A DNA stretch of 64,000 nucleotides from DASRHT01 sp035293765 (GTDB taxonomy: Bacteria; Chloroflexota; Ktedonobacteria; Ktedonobacterales; Ktedonobacteraceae). Below are positions 24,601 to 33,251 of the stretch, piece after piece; positions within the stretch are counted from its first letter, which is position 1; the number at the start of each line of letters is the position of its first letter. Made by a program: the position numbers and the translations under genes. Location of the stretch: contig DATGMF010000094.1 in assembly GCA_035293765.1 (NCBI GenBank), forward strand, positions 4,131 through 68,130, written 5' to 3'. The notes under the pieces were generated by a model. The model worked only from the letters and a program-made list of their open reading frames with translations, was not told the DNA's origin and made no database searches.

Positions 24601-27062
24601 CCTTCCTGCTCAATCGTTTGTCTGACCGCGCCAACCAGCAGAGGATGCGGACTCATCTCCATAAAGATATCGAAATGATCTTCTAATAATTTCTGGGTGG
24701 CTGAAAGGAAGAGCACCGGCTGGCACAAATTGCTGACCCAATAGCGGGCATCAAGGGCGTTGCCGTCAATTAGTTCTCCGGTTACTGTCGAGTATATGGC
24801 GATTCGTCCCTGGCGGGGCTGCACAGACTGCATCAGCAAAAACAAATCATTATGTAACAGCTCCATTTGCGGGCTATGCGAGGCCACATCAACTTTGATC
24901 AGACTTCCAAAAACGCCATCTTGCTCCAGTTTCGCCAGAATCTCGGCGAGAGCCGTTGGATCGCCCGATAACACCGTCGATGTCGGGCTATTATTCACCG
25001 CTACAGAGACGAGATCTGTATAATTATTGACCACCAATCTTGCCTGTTCGAGCGAGAGCGCAACCACCGCCATTGCGCCCTCGCCACTCACCCGCAGCAG
25101 CAGCTTGCTGCGGGTGCAAATAATCCAGGCTGCATCGTCTAGATTCAGCGCGCCTGCAACGTAGGCGGCAGCAACTTCACCCATCGAATGGCCTACGACC
25201 GCGTCAGGCTCGATTCCCCAGGAGCGCCAGAGTGCGGCGAGAGCTACCTCAATGGCAAAAAGGACTGGCTGTACCACATCGATTTCGTGCAGGTGCGAAC
25301 GCCCTCTATCCGCCTGTAACTCATCGAGTAGCGACCACTCCATATAGTTACGCATCACCCGATCACATGCCTCAATCGCGGCGCGAAACACGGGTTCCTG
25401 CTTGAGCAGATCACGCCCCATACCCATCCATTGAGACCCCTGGCCTGGAAAAATCCAGACGATTTTGTGCCGGCGATTGGTAACGCGGCATATACGACTT
25501 GCTTCGAGCCCTATCTCGTTGCTCAGGAAAGCCGCCAGTTTGTCACGAATTTCCTGCCTGCTGCAACCGATAACGGCCAGGCGATAGTCATGGTGCGTAC
25601 GGCGAAGGCTGGCTGTGTAACATATATTGTGTAGCGTCTGGTCGGCATATTCTGCATCTTCCAGATGTGTTACATAGTTATAGGCCAGTTCTTTCAGGCC
25701 ATTGGCCGTCTGTGCCGATAGCGGCAGAAGGTATGCAGAGGAAGGGAGATACTGCGGGTCTGGATTCAGCTTATTTGCGGGTGGAGCTTCTTCTAAAACA
25801 ATATGGGCATTAGTCCCAGCAATGCCAAAACTACTGACGCCAGCATAGCAGGGATGATCGCTGTCAGGCCAGGGTGTCAGGCTGGTAGGGATCATCAATG
25901 GGTAGTCCTGCCAGGGGATAGCAGGGTTGGGCTCGTGGAAATGCAGGTTGGGCGGAATTACTTTATGTTTGAGACAGAGCACCGTTTTGATTAATCCAGC
26001 CAGCCCCGCAGCTCCCTCGGTATGTCCAATATTGGTTTTGACCGAACCAACGATTAGCGGGCGATCAGCGGATCGTTCAGCACAGAGCACGCTACCCAGA
26101 GCTTTGAGCTCGACCGGATCGCCGGCACGCGTCCCCGTACCATGAGCCTCCACATAGTCCACATGGAGAGGGTCTATCCCGGCACTCTGATAAGCCTGAC
26201 GCAGCGCCGCTTGCTGACCCTTCACGCTTGGAGCCATAAACAGCTCGCAACGTCCATCGTTATTCGCGGCGCTGCCACGGATCACTGCATGAATCGGGTC
26301 TCCATCAGCTAATGCGCGCGCGAGCGGCTTCAACACTACCACTCCGGCTCCCTCGCTGCGCACATAGCCGTCTGCGCGCGCATCAAACGCTTTGCAATGC
26401 CCATCCGGGGCCATCATATGCCCCTGAGAAAAACCAATGGTGTGGTCGGGATTGAGAATGACATTGACGCCGCCAGCCAGTGCTATGGTACACGCGCCTG
26501 TATGCAGGCTCTGACAGGCCAGATGGACCGCGACCAGCGAAGAGGAGCAGGCGGCATCCAGCGCCACACTCACCCCCTGTAACCCCAAAGCATACGAAAT
26601 ACGACCGGCAGCACCGCTACGGGCGCTCCCCGCTGTGCTATACACATCAAGATCGGCGGGATCGCGGAACTGCCGATCCCAGTAATCGCTGGTAATGATG
26701 CCAATAAACACACCGGCAATCTCATCTGAGAGCTGCTCTGGGACGAGCCCGGCGTCTTCCATTGCCTCCCAGGCCACTTCAAGCAGCAACCGGTGCTGAG
26801 GGTCCATACGCGAGGCTTCGCGTGGAGAAAACCCAAAGAATGCTGCATCAAATTGATCAACCTGGTCTAAGAAGCCTCCCCAGCGACTCATCACCTTGCC
26901 AGGAGTGCCAGGGCGCGGATCATATACAAGATCGACATTATATCTATCGGCAGGCACCTCGGTAATTGCATCGCCGCCATTGCAGATTAGCTGCCAGAAG
27001 GCTCGGAGATTGGGGGCTCCAGGAAAACGGCCACCCATTCCAATAATGGCTATCGCCTCCAT
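21624..27062 (-). CDS. Single-module type I polyketide synthase (KS-AT-DH-KR-ACP)
   Basis: A 1812-residue multidomain PKS. KS (3-425): active-site Cys in DAACSSS (about 171), His in EAHGTGT and KTNIGH. AT (about 535-850): GHSMGE around S626; the specificity loop reads VASHS, a methylmalonyl-type pattern, although GHSMGE is unlike that class, so extender choice is uncertain. DH (about 905-1210): His in SEHCVH and Asp in HPALLD, but the usual glycine of HxxxGxxxxP is lysine. KR (about 1240-1640): GGLGGVG, catalytic Tyr in GNYAAAN and an LDD motif suggesting a B-type hydroxyl. ACP: S1766 in GIDSL. There is no ER, loading or thioesterase domain. I choose the ATG at 27062, with GGAGG upstream, because KS starts there. 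Confidence 0.92.
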   Translation of the reverse strand: MEAIAIIGMGGRFPGAPNLRAFWQLICNGGDAITEVPADRYNVDLVYDPRPGTPGKVMSRWGGFLDQVDQFDAAFFGFSPREASRMDPQHRLLLEVAWEAMEDAGLVPEQLSDEIAGVFIGIITSDYWDRQFRDPADLDVYSTAGSARSGAAGRISYALGLQGVSVALDAACSSSLVAVHLACQSLHTGACTIALAGGVNVILNPDHTIGFSQGHMMAPDGHCKAFDARADGYVRSEGAGVVVLKPLARALADGDPIHAVIRGSAANNDGRCELFMAPSVKGQQAALRQAYQSAGIDPLHVDYVEAHGTGTRAGDPVELKALGSVLCAERSADRPLIVGSVKTNIGHTEGAAGLAGLIKTVLCLKHKVIPPNLHFHEPNPAIPWQDYPLMIPTSLTPWPDSDHPCYAGVSSFGIAGTNAHIVLEEAPPANKLNPDPQYLPSSAYLLPLSAQTANGLKELAYNYVTHLEDAEYADQTLHNICYTASLRRTHHDYRLAVIGCSRQEIRDKLAAFLSNEIGLEASRICRVTNRRHKIVWIFPGQGSQWMGMGRDLLKQEPVFRAAIEACDRVMRNYMEWSLLDELQADRGRSHLHEIDVVQPVLFAIEVALAALWRSWGIEPDAVVGHSMGEVAAAYVAGALNLDDAAWIICTRSKLLLRVSGEGAMAVVALSLEQARLVVNNYTDLVSVAVNNSPTSTVLSGDPTALAEILAKLEQDGVFGSLIKVDVASHSPQMELLHNDLFLLMQSVQPRQGRIAIYSTVTGELIDGNALDARYWVSNLCQPVLFLSATQKLLEDHFDIFMEMSPHPLLVGAVRQTIEQEGACGSVQASLWRDEDGRTALLTTLGNLYLQGCNVNWRGLYPAGGHHVSLPGYPWQRQRCWNARIDRPYAPATTSSPVLRDDGATCHPILGRSCTPLALQPEMFFWTIAIAPELFPYLSEHCVHKVPVLPCAAYIELALAAAMAAFGSPRFWIDSLELKKALFFPKGITQTLQVILTPDGAEKESLRLYFFSTPTGQDGKATSWILHAQATVRCADGLRTRDTVVDPSLGQVLDGWELVMEAPEHYQRLRARGIQHGPVFQGITHVWRRLDEVMCDITIPTALVSDMGNYHVHPALLDIFLQGITPFLSIEDEQETYMPVAVQQIKFYQSPIPCDRLHTRARVKSRNSDNPDTLEGDIILFNEAGQVLIEVTGVLLQSLDRGAHEYLRQRINQLLYKIKWERQSYGEQRRKGIARKNWLIFSDDGIGRWLASHLRATGANCAIVTPGQSYKQLDAHHYEVSPAAHEEFYQLLRESLSEDDKAAIGIVYLWAMLIPPIDEEGTQQICSVDKDLGSIGVLHLIQALAMVKKEANARLWLVTRGVYAIEAQDGITALAQAPLWGLGRVIVYEHQNLHCTLIDLDTASAEEQGRALFNEVCSDDEADEVALRGERRYVARLARYTLAPHSGREAVLFHADGTYLITGGLGGVGLRTAQWMIGEGARHLVLMGRHEATEEAEATLQTIRQMGATVSVMIADVSQKAQLAEALTRIRGEMPPLRGVFHSAVVLDDSILLQLNRARFLQVMLPKVEGAWNLHCLTREDPLDYFVLFSSAASLIGSPGQGNYAAANAFLDMLAHYRRQRGYPALCINWGRWDEVGQAMKEKRGERLDIRGFTSIKPKEGLAVLASLPGQDCPQVGVMAFHLGKWSQFYPQLTRSSLFVQLLEETGAEDGNEDGRGLLTRETLTELDDEQRQRMLSRYLGQQIARVLGHTSAKLDPQQPLNRLGIDSLTSVELKNRIGADLNVFVPVAIFLQGITFEQLTQRINHLLHESLS

Positions 27063-27162
27063 TTTTGCTCCTCCTCGCTCTATTGTAGAGCATATACGTT
27101 TGTCAGGATGTACGCTTTTACATTCATCCCGAAGGCTGTAAACATTCTTTAAAACAGGCAAG

Positions 27163-28314
27163 TCAGCTAGAACGTTTGCTATCTGGGGGGAACTGCTTTT
27201 TTTCGATTGAAAGACCACCGGTTAGATGGTCAGGGGGCGCTTGAATATGCGTCAACCCAATAGTTTTACCCTGGAGAGCAACAATTAAAGGATCGATATT
27301 GGTTCGTGCAAGGGGAAGAACTGGCAGTTGTTGCTGGCGCTCGGCCTGCTGAATCGACTGGACGTAGTGGGCAACGGCCCGATCAACGAGCGCCAGCCTT
27401 CTTTCCGCCAGTACAGCCCGTTGGAAGCGCACCAGTAGCGTATTGAGCGCCTTCGCAACCTGCCAGAGCTTATTATCTTGCGTCAGCGGGGCGCGCGCGG
27501 TCAAATCGCCGTTCGCCACAGCCACATGAGTTGCCAGAATTTGCTCAACGCCTCTTGCCAGCTCATGCCGTTGTTCGGCCAGCGAATGTTCAAGCTGAGC
27601 GATCAACTCAGCCCGACCGGCACGCCTGATAGCTGTCGCCATCGTGGCGGACAGGATATAGGCCACGCCCGCCACAAGGAAGAGAGTGCCAGTCGGTCGC
27701 GCGATGATAATCCAGAAGCGCGTTTGCAGGTCTTTATCAAGCACAACCGTATGTGGCATATAAAACAGCGTACCGATAATGCAGATCGTACTGATAATAG
27801 CAACTATAAATATGCTGCGTATCGGTAACAACGAAACAGCCAGCAGTTCTACGATGACATACATATCGTATCCTTGCAATGTCGTTTCATCGAATGGAAT
27901 CGTCGAGAAGAGCGCGATTGTGAGAGCCATGAAACCCGCGCAGTTGACAAGCAGGCCCGCAGCTAACGTATATCCCTGCTTATTGAGCATCAAGGCAAGT
28001 AGGCAAGCGACCACCAGCCCCAGATCCAGCCAGAAGTAGGAGGGATAGGGGGCAATAAAGCAGGCAGGAAGCAGAGCAATCACCATCACCAGAAAGAAAA
28101 ACAGGACGTTACTAGTTAAGCGCGATTTACGCACCATTTCGCGCGTGGCGAAGTCCGCATCAGACAACGCCTCCGGCAGGGCGGTGAGATCATTCCAGTA
28201 TTGAATCAGCTTGCTGCCGCCCAGCTTTTCCGGTTCCTGCATCTCCACGGTAGCAAACCTGCGCTTGGTGGACCACGAATTATTCGACCAGTAAGACGGA
28301 AATGTATTTTTCAT
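27163..28314 (-). CDS. Multi-helix membrane protein with HAMP-like domain, upstream of PKS
   Basis: A 383-residue membrane protein. After a polar N-terminus (1-65), about six hydrophobic helices follow (about 66-230), then a HAMP-like module with the GDLTARAP motif near 270 and a helical cytoplasmic tail (280-330) with no kinase, cyclase or methyl-accepting signature. It therefore looks like a sensor or transducer without an output domain of its own. It is only 100 bases upstream of the PKS on the same strand, so co-transcription is likely. Its ATG at 28314 follows an in-frame TTG, and the ribosome site is weak. A link between its signal and polyketide synthesis is inference. Confidence 0.7.
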   Translation of the reverse strand: MKNTFPSYWSNNSWSTKRRFATVEMQEPEKLGGSKLIQYWNDLTALPEALSDADFATREMVRKSRLTSNVLFFFLVMVIALLPACFIAPYPSYFWLDLGLVVACLLALMLNKQGYTLAAGLLVNCAGFMALTIALFSTIPFDETTLQGYDMYVIVELLAVSLLPIRSIFIVAIISTICIIGTLFYMPHTVVLDKDLQTRFWIIIARPTGTLFLVAGVAYILSATMATAIRRAGRAELIAQLEHSLAEQRHELARGVEQILATHVAVANGDLTARAPLTQDNKLWQVAKALNTLLVRFQRAVLAERRLALVDRAVAHYVQSIQQAERQQQLPVLPLARTNIDPLIVALQGKTIGLTHIQAPPDHLTGGLSIEKKQFPPDSKRSS

Positions 28315-28759
28315 CAAATGTTAGAGAGTTTCCGCATTAGCCTAAAGAAACTCCCCTCCCCCTTTCATTGGTTTTTATGGAGGAATTCCTCCATACGGGG
28401 AAGTGTGCATCCCTTCCCACTTTTTCCACATTTCGTTCTTCAGGATCGCCAGAAAAAAGGTTGTCGCAAATCTTTCTATCTACAGCTCGTGGATCTTCCG
28501 ATTATCCGCATGAAGATATCGTATTGGATAATGAGAGCCAGAGCAGCATCGAAGTCAGGGGAAGCCATAGAAGTGGGAATAAACACCCGATGGGTAAATG
28601 AGTTTGAGAGCATTAGGAGTTGCAATTTCTTCCCTTCCACGTATCTTCCCTCCGTATTGATGTATTCATTTTACCTGATTGTACTCACCAACACCAGAAA
28701 ATAGTACTTTTCGGGGAAATGCCTGAAAAGCAGAAAATGGGAGAGAGCCATATTTCAGC
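28315..28759. other. 445-base intergenic region with an 18-bp palindrome
   Basis: Separates the PKS operon from the histidine kinase gene; both are on the minus strand. It contains the palindrome annotated at 28377. I see no RNA gene or convincing ORF, and the short frames on the plus strand look accidental. Confidence 0.6.
28377..28394. promoter_or_regulatory. Perfect 18-bp palindrome upstream of PKS operon
   Basis: ATGGAGGAATTCCTCCAT is identical on both strands and lies 63 bases upstream of the membrane protein start. Position and symmetry fit an operator for a dimeric regulator. No matching second copy was noticed. Confidence 0.45.
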
Positions 28760-31129
28760 TTAACATAGCGACTCGGCAGGAAGAAAGATGCGCACGGTTG
28801 CACCTTCACCCGGCACACTTTTTACTGTCAGGCTGCCACCGGCGATTGCAAGCAAGGCGCTATGCGTCAAGAGGCCGCCGCCGGTACCGGTGGTGGCGCT
28901 GATAGCCGCCCCGATGCCAACGCCGTCATCGGCGACGATAATTTCCAAATGTGGATTGCAGGTTGCCTTGACCATTACGTGCAAACGGCGATGCACATCA
29001 GAACCACGAGCGTGGCGGGCGGCATTGCGCAATGCCTCCTGCACCGCCGCAAAGATCAGCTCGGCAACGGCCGGCGGCACAAGCTCATCGATATGGCGGG
29101 CTGTCTCCTCTGAAACCATCCATTCGATCTCGTCAAACGCCTGTTGGAAGTCGTGGTTCATCATGGTGTGAATGGCATGCATCATACCATCCCTTTCCAG
29201 GCGGTGGGGCGCGCCAGTGGTAGTAGTACGCATCATTGCGGCCAGTCTACGATGGGCATCGCTGATGATCTCAATAGTATCGTCAAGCGCCTGAGCAGGC
29301 TGTCTCTGGTGATCGGTAATAACGGGACGTAGCGTCTCCAGGCGTAAGAGGGCCAGATGCATCTGCGGCAGAATTTCGTCGTGCAGCACGCGCCTTTGTT
29401 GTGCCCCTAGCAGCTTGACATCGACAATTCTGCGGCGCAGCAATCCGGCTACAGCCAGCATTGCTTCGTGATCGCGCAAGGTATCGAGGATGCGCTGCCC
29501 ACAGGCGTGCGCGAGATCCATATCCTCGTCCGTAAAAATGCCGCCATCCTGACGAGGGCCAAGATAAAGCCTCGCCACCGGCCCAAACTCATCATAAATA
29601 GGCAATACCCAGAAAATGGTTGGTACTCCTTCAACCGTTATATGCGTACGATAAGCATTAACGCCCGCCGCTCCCGCTTGATTGCTATAGGGATGATACT
29701 CGGCCAGTTGTTTAGCATCCAGATTGGCCCCATTCATGATATTTTGTTCTGGCGTTTCTAGCTTATCCAGAGCACCGAGGGCGGAGAAGCGATAATTAAA
29801 ACTTCGCCTCACCGAACCGGTCATGACCACTAAGCGAGCACAGCGGACCTCCAGCACATCTTTACACAGGTGAAAAAAGAGGTCCTCCATGCTCTGCTCC
29901 GTCTTCTGAAGATCAGTATTCAGCCAGTGGCGCACATTAGTGCTGCGCAAGAAGGGACCAAGCATAGCGATATAGCGGTCATGCGCGGTATAGCCGCTCC
30001 AGGTAAACAAAGCATAGATGCCCGTTGCCAGAGAGGTAATCAGTAAAAGCCCTCCCAGGTTACTACGCGTGAAGAAGACCAGCAGCGCGATAAAAATAGC
30101 ACTGGTAGTTGCGACAATCACGATCCCACGCCACTGTTCAAAAAAGCCGCGCCGCGCGAGCGGGCGCTCGATCAAAATGCCATGCCGCACGATAGAGTAG
30201 CCGATCAGTAAAATAATGAACGCAACAGAGCCAACCGTGAAAATATCCAGCAACATTAAATTGAACGGGATCGCCGTGAGCGGCTCAGCAGGAACGACAC
30301 CGGGCAGGCCATTACGCAATTTTAGCCAGCTCACCATCGACCAGATGCCTAGCGTTCCCAGAATGACGGTGAGGCAAACCATTAAGAGCGCAGCAAGCAA
30401 CAGGCCAGGGCGGGCAAGATGCCAGGAGAGAATCGGCTCCTCTAGCAGCTCCACCCGCCTCTGATCATTCCAGAATGCATCGTTGAGATCACGACGCAGA
30501 GAAGTATTTCTTTTCCCTCTAAAGGGAGCATGCAAAAAGACACGCAAGACGCGCAAAACTTTATGAGGCGTAAACCAGGGTCCAATCGCGCAAAATGCCA
30601 CGTATAATAAAAATAATACGGGCAACATTATCAGGGGAGACAACAGGCTGACATTGCGATTATCAATGAAATTGCTAGCGATCAGGAGCCGTAGCGTTCC
30701 GGCAAAGGTAAAGGTGGAACGATTGAGGATCAGCAAGGTCAGCACGCTCACCCCCAGGAACGCGCTCAGAATGAGCAAGAAAGGGCGCCGTCGCCGCCAG
30801 CTCTCGTTCATCAGAGAGGCGTAATGCAGGCCAATCACAAACCAGATATAGGGAACGCCGATAGCCGGAAGCCAGATCAGGTGCCACAAAAAATCCTGTG
30901 ATACCAGACCCGATGTATACGCGAGCGACCCGGAGATCAACAGCCCGTGAAGATAGAAGAAGAACGCGGAGAGGCCAAGCCCCACGACTCCCACGCGCGC
31001 GATCATACTGCGACGGTCTCCATTGAGCCAGACCGTACAGGCCAGCCAGAGAAACGTTACCAGGTTGAAGATAGAGAGCGCGAGAGCGATGATTTGCAGC
31101 AGCGAGACGGGCTCAAGTAAATTGTGCAT
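28760..31129 (-). CDS. Membrane sensor histidine kinase with GAF domain
   Basis: A 789-residue kinase. The N-terminal third contains seven or more membrane helices (7TM-type sensor) with a large cytosolic loop near 200-235. A GAF-like domain spans about 400-560. The dimerisation helix has LHDEILPQM, a HisKA_3-like phosphoacceptor near 580, followed by a HATPase domain with ALRNAARH and ADDGVGIG boxes. I use the ATG at 31129, which has GAGGG upstream, instead of an earlier TTG. The response regulator gene lies upstream on the same strand, so they likely form one two-component system. Confidence 0.88.
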   Translation of the reverse strand: MHNLLEPVSLLQIIALALSIFNLVTFLWLACTVWLNGDRRSMIARVGVVGLGLSAFFFYLHGLLISGSLAYTSGLVSQDFLWHLIWLPAIGVPYIWFVIGLHYASLMNESWRRRRPFLLILSAFLGVSVLTLLILNRSTFTFAGTLRLLIASNFIDNRNVSLLSPLIMLPVLFLLYVAFCAIGPWFTPHKVLRVLRVFLHAPFRGKRNTSLRRDLNDAFWNDQRRVELLEEPILSWHLARPGLLLAALLMVCLTVILGTLGIWSMVSWLKLRNGLPGVVPAEPLTAIPFNLMLLDIFTVGSVAFIILLIGYSIVRHGILIERPLARRGFFEQWRGIVIVATTSAIFIALLVFFTRSNLGGLLLITSLATGIYALFTWSGYTAHDRYIAMLGPFLRSTNVRHWLNTDLQKTEQSMEDLFFHLCKDVLEVRCARLVVMTGSVRRSFNYRFSALGALDKLETPEQNIMNGANLDAKQLAEYHPYSNQAGAAGVNAYRTHITVEGVPTIFWVLPIYDEFGPVARLYLGPRQDGGIFTDEDMDLAHACGQRILDTLRDHEAMLAVAGLLRRRIVDVKLLGAQQRRVLHDEILPQMHLALLRLETLRPVITDHQRQPAQALDDTIEIISDAHRRLAAMMRTTTTGAPHRLERDGMMHAIHTMMNHDFQQAFDEIEWMVSEETARHIDELVPPAVAELIFAAVQEALRNAARHARGSDVHRRLHVMVKATCNPHLEIIVADDGVGIGAAISATTGTGGGLLTHSALLAIAGGSLTVKSVPGEGATVRIFLPAESLC

Positions 31130-31183
31130 TTTCAGTACCCTCAAGCGGGTCGAGATACTTCGATACCGCGTTCCTGAGCGAAG

Positions 31184-31297
31184 CTAGCGCGTCAGCAGCG
31201 TTGGAACGCGGAAGGTTTCAAAGTAGTCACCGGCTCCCGCTCCCGTAAGAGACAGTTTACCCATCATACCCGCAAAGGTCAAGTAGAAATGCGACAT
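31184..31297 (-). CDS. Candidate 37-residue small ORF inside the two-component operon
   Basis: Between the response regulator and kinase genes, a 38-codon frame starts with ATG 4 bases after the regulator stop codon and ends before the kinase leader. It begins MSHFYLTFAGMMGKLSL and ends VPTLLTR. The codon choice is ordinary for the window and the AAAGAAG inside the regulator end could serve as ribosome site. It is unknown and may be a small signalling or accessory protein, or chance. Confidence 0.35.
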   Translation of the reverse strand: MSHFYLTFAGMMGKLSLTGAGAGDYFETFRVPTLLTR

Positions 31298-31301
31298 AGC
31301 A

Positions 31302-32069
31302 TTAATCTTCTTTGTAGAGGGGAACCCACTCTCCCCGGCGATCCTGGACTAAAGCCATACCATTTTCATCCCACAAAATCATACGATTCAGCATATGGAT
31401 CAGCGTCGCTCTGGCCCTGGCAACCTTATCATCGACCGCGTTTTCGCTCAGGCCCCAGGCTGCGTAAATACGCCCGTTAGTGCGGCTAACAGCTCGTTTA
31501 TCATGCAGATTGAGACGAGCCGCGATCTGCTCGTTAGTCATCCCCTGCGCCATTAATTCGACAACGCGCAGCTCATTCGGCTCTAAAAGCGCACGCGGCG
31601 ACTGCTCATCCAGGTCACGTACTTCCTGCACTCGATCCTCGATTTCAGGGTCAACCAGACTGCGCCCACTGATCGCGTCGCGCAGGAGTGGCACCAGCAT
31701 GCCCGGCAGCAGATAGTTGCTTTTGCGCACATAGGCGTAGTGGGTGAGAATACCGGAGGCGCGAAACTCGCGGTAGTATTCATCATCATCTTGAATAGAA
31801 TAAAAAACTACCGGCATGCGCGGACGCTCACGCCGGATCGCGACGGCAGCTCCTACGCCGCTATGCGCGTGGCGGCCTGCCAGAGGGTCCTGTAATTGCA
31901 CATCCATCAAAATCACGTCCATATCCAGCTCAAGCGCCTTTGCCACTGCCTCTCGTCCCGTCGCCGCCTCACCCACGACCTGCACCGCGCCCGTCGCCTC
32001 CAGCCCTTCCCGCAAAGCTCTGCGCAATGGCCCGTGATCATCAACCAGCAATAATTTTATACTTGCCAT
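31302..32069 (-). CDS. Response regulator with HTH (NarL/LuxR-like)
   Basis: A 255-residue regulator. The receiver domain (1-125) has the acidic pair D10-D11, phosphoacceptor D56 in LMDVQL, and a lysine near 118. It contains an unusual insertion (LQDPLAGRHAHSGVG) after D56. The C-terminal helix-turn-helix region (about 170-215) reads LEPNELRVVELMAQGMTNEQ, resembling LuxR-type effector domains. It is followed by the histidine kinase gene with a 37-codon ORF between, so these are the partners. The target genes are not visible, but the PKS operon next door is a reasonable candidate. Confidence 0.88.
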   Translation of the reverse strand: MASIKLLLVDDHGPLRRALREGLEATGAVQVVGEAATGREAVAKALELDMDVILMDVQLQDPLAGRHAHSGVGAAVAIRRERPRMPVVFYSIQDDDEYYREFRASGILTHYAYVRKSNYLLPGMLVPLLRDAISGRSLVDPEIEDRVQEVRDLDEQSPRALLEPNELRVVELMAQGMTNEQIAARLNLHDKRAVSRTNGRIYAAWGLSENAVDDKVARARATLIHMLNRMILWDENGMALVQDRRGEWVPLYKED

Positions 32070-32178
32070 AGCTAAAATTTACAAACCTTTATAACGATAA
32101 AATCAACCTATATTTTACGTTTCAGCTTATCTGATATCTAAGAGTATAATATTTTGTCGCGGATGTACAGGGCAGGTA

Positions 32179-32350
32179 TAGCCAAAGCAGGGCTATTTAC
32201 TGCTCCCTTTTTCCCGCCTACGGCGGGGGATGGAGGAGGAGGAGGGCGAGGACAATTCGCTAGCTCGCGACGTGCCTCGCGCTCCGGTTAGGGGCTAGCG
32301 CCCCTCACAACCCCACTTTTTCCGAGAAGTAAATAGCCCTGTAGCCAAAG
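32179..32350. mobile_element. 154-bp MITE with 9-bp target duplication
   Basis: A non-coding element at 32188-32341 has 14-bp perfect terminal inverted repeats CAGGGCTATTTACT, extending to 17 of 18 bases. It is flanked by a perfect 9-bp direct repeat TAGCCAAAG at 32179-32187 and 32342-32350, the signature of transposition. Inside is a GC-rich hairpin (CCCGCC/GGCGGG). No transposase is encoded, so an autonomous relative must supply it. It landed 18 bases upstream of the CDF promoter. Confidence 0.85.
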
Positions 32351-32368
32351 AAAGCTTCGTCAGGTTGC

Positions 32369-32397
32369 TTGACACAAGCTTTTTTCCATTCTATCAT
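32369..32397 (+). promoter_or_regulatory. Consensus promoter of the CDF transporter gene
   Basis: TTGACA at 32369 and TATCAT at 32392 are separated by 17 bases, about 80 bases upstream of the start codon. The MITE ends 28 bases before the -35 box, so it could alter upstream regulation without destroying the promoter. Confidence 0.75.
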
Positions 32398-32475
32398 GGC
32401 TGTAATCGGTCTGACCAATGTCGTATCTGATATTTCCACAGGTCCCCGTTATAGCATAAAGGAGAGTTATTGCTC

Positions 32476-33180
32476 ATGGCTCGCCCCCTTCCCATAGCTG
32501 ATACATTTTCAAACCCATCACGCTATAAGCAGATTCGCCTGGGCATTGGGATCGAGATGCTTACCATTATCTGGATGAGCATCGAAGCTGTAGTTGCCCT
32601 TACAACCGGTTTTGTCACGCGAAGCGTTTCCCTTGAGGGATTTGGTATAGATAGCATTATTGAGCTTATAGCCGGAGGTCTTTTGCTATGGCGACTCCTG
32701 GTTGAGAGTCGCGGAGGATCAAAGGAGCGTGTTGAACGTGCCGAGCGCGTGGCTGCCTGGCTCACTGCTATTGGATTGTTCATGCTGGCAACTTACATTG
32801 TTGCCGATAGCGCCTGGACGCTCTTTACTCACGCTCATCCCGAATCATCCTGGTGGGGCGTGGGTCTGGCACTGACAGCAGCCCTCATGATGCCTTTGTT
32901 ATGGCAAGGGAAGCTCAGGGTCGCGAAACAAATAGGGAGCGCCGCGCTCAAAGCTGATGCGGCCTGTAGTGTAACCTGCGCTTACATGTCGCTGGCGCTG
33001 CTGCTCGGCTTGCTCCTCAACGCTTTCTTTGGATGGTGGTGGGCCGATCCCCTGGCAGCACTCGCGCTGGTCTACTTCATTGCACGGGAGGGACGCGAAG
33101 CTTTGCATGAAGCTCGCACCGGCGAAGCCTGTTGCTGCGGTACTGATGAGGGTACCCATTGCAATACAGGGGCATTGTGA
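32476..33180 (+). CDS. Cation-diffusion-facilitator-like membrane protein
   Basis: A 234-residue integral membrane protein with about six helices. The second helix region SLEGFGIDSIIELIAGGLLLWR and the fifth region KADAACSVTCAYMSLALL, each given here only in part of its context, place D residues where CDF transporters bind Zn, Fe or Mn. The C-terminal cytosolic domain of classical CDFs is missing; instead there is a short Cys/His tail (ACCCG, THC) that may bind metal. The ATG at 32476 has GGAGAG upstream. Transported ion unknown. The stop codon lies within a large hairpin. Confidence 0.75.
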   Translation: MARPLPIADTFSNPSRYKQIRLGIGIEMLTIIWMSIEAVVALTTGFVTRSVSLEGFGIDSIIELIAGGLLLWRLLVESRGGSKERVERAERVAAWLTAIGLFMLATYIVADSAWTLFTHAHPESSWWGVGLALTAALMMPLLWQGKLRVAKQIGSAALKADAACSVTCAYMSLALLLGLLLNAFFGWWWADPLAALALVYFIAREGREALHEARTGEACCCGTDEGTHCNTGAL

Positions 33181-33234
33181 GGATTGATGAACCTCTTCTT
33201 CTACATATGCTCAAAGCAATCCTCACAAGCCCCT
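33168..33234. terminator. Bidirectional hairpin between CDF and SGNH genes
   Basis: An 18-bp stem with one bulged base: the left arm ends in TTGTGAGGATTG (33175-33186) and the right arm starts CAATCCTCACAA (33217-33228), extended by GGGGC/GCCCC. The CDF stop codon lies inside the left arm. The convergent hydrolase gene stops at 33252. Confidence 0.6.
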
Positions 33235-33251
33235 ATGATAACTGCTATTAG

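Noticed and set aside
28201..28704. 167-codon frame on the plus strand between the PKS operon and the kinase gene
   Set aside because: Basic, cysteine-poor and without ribosome site or motif; it runs opposite to the start of the membrane protein.
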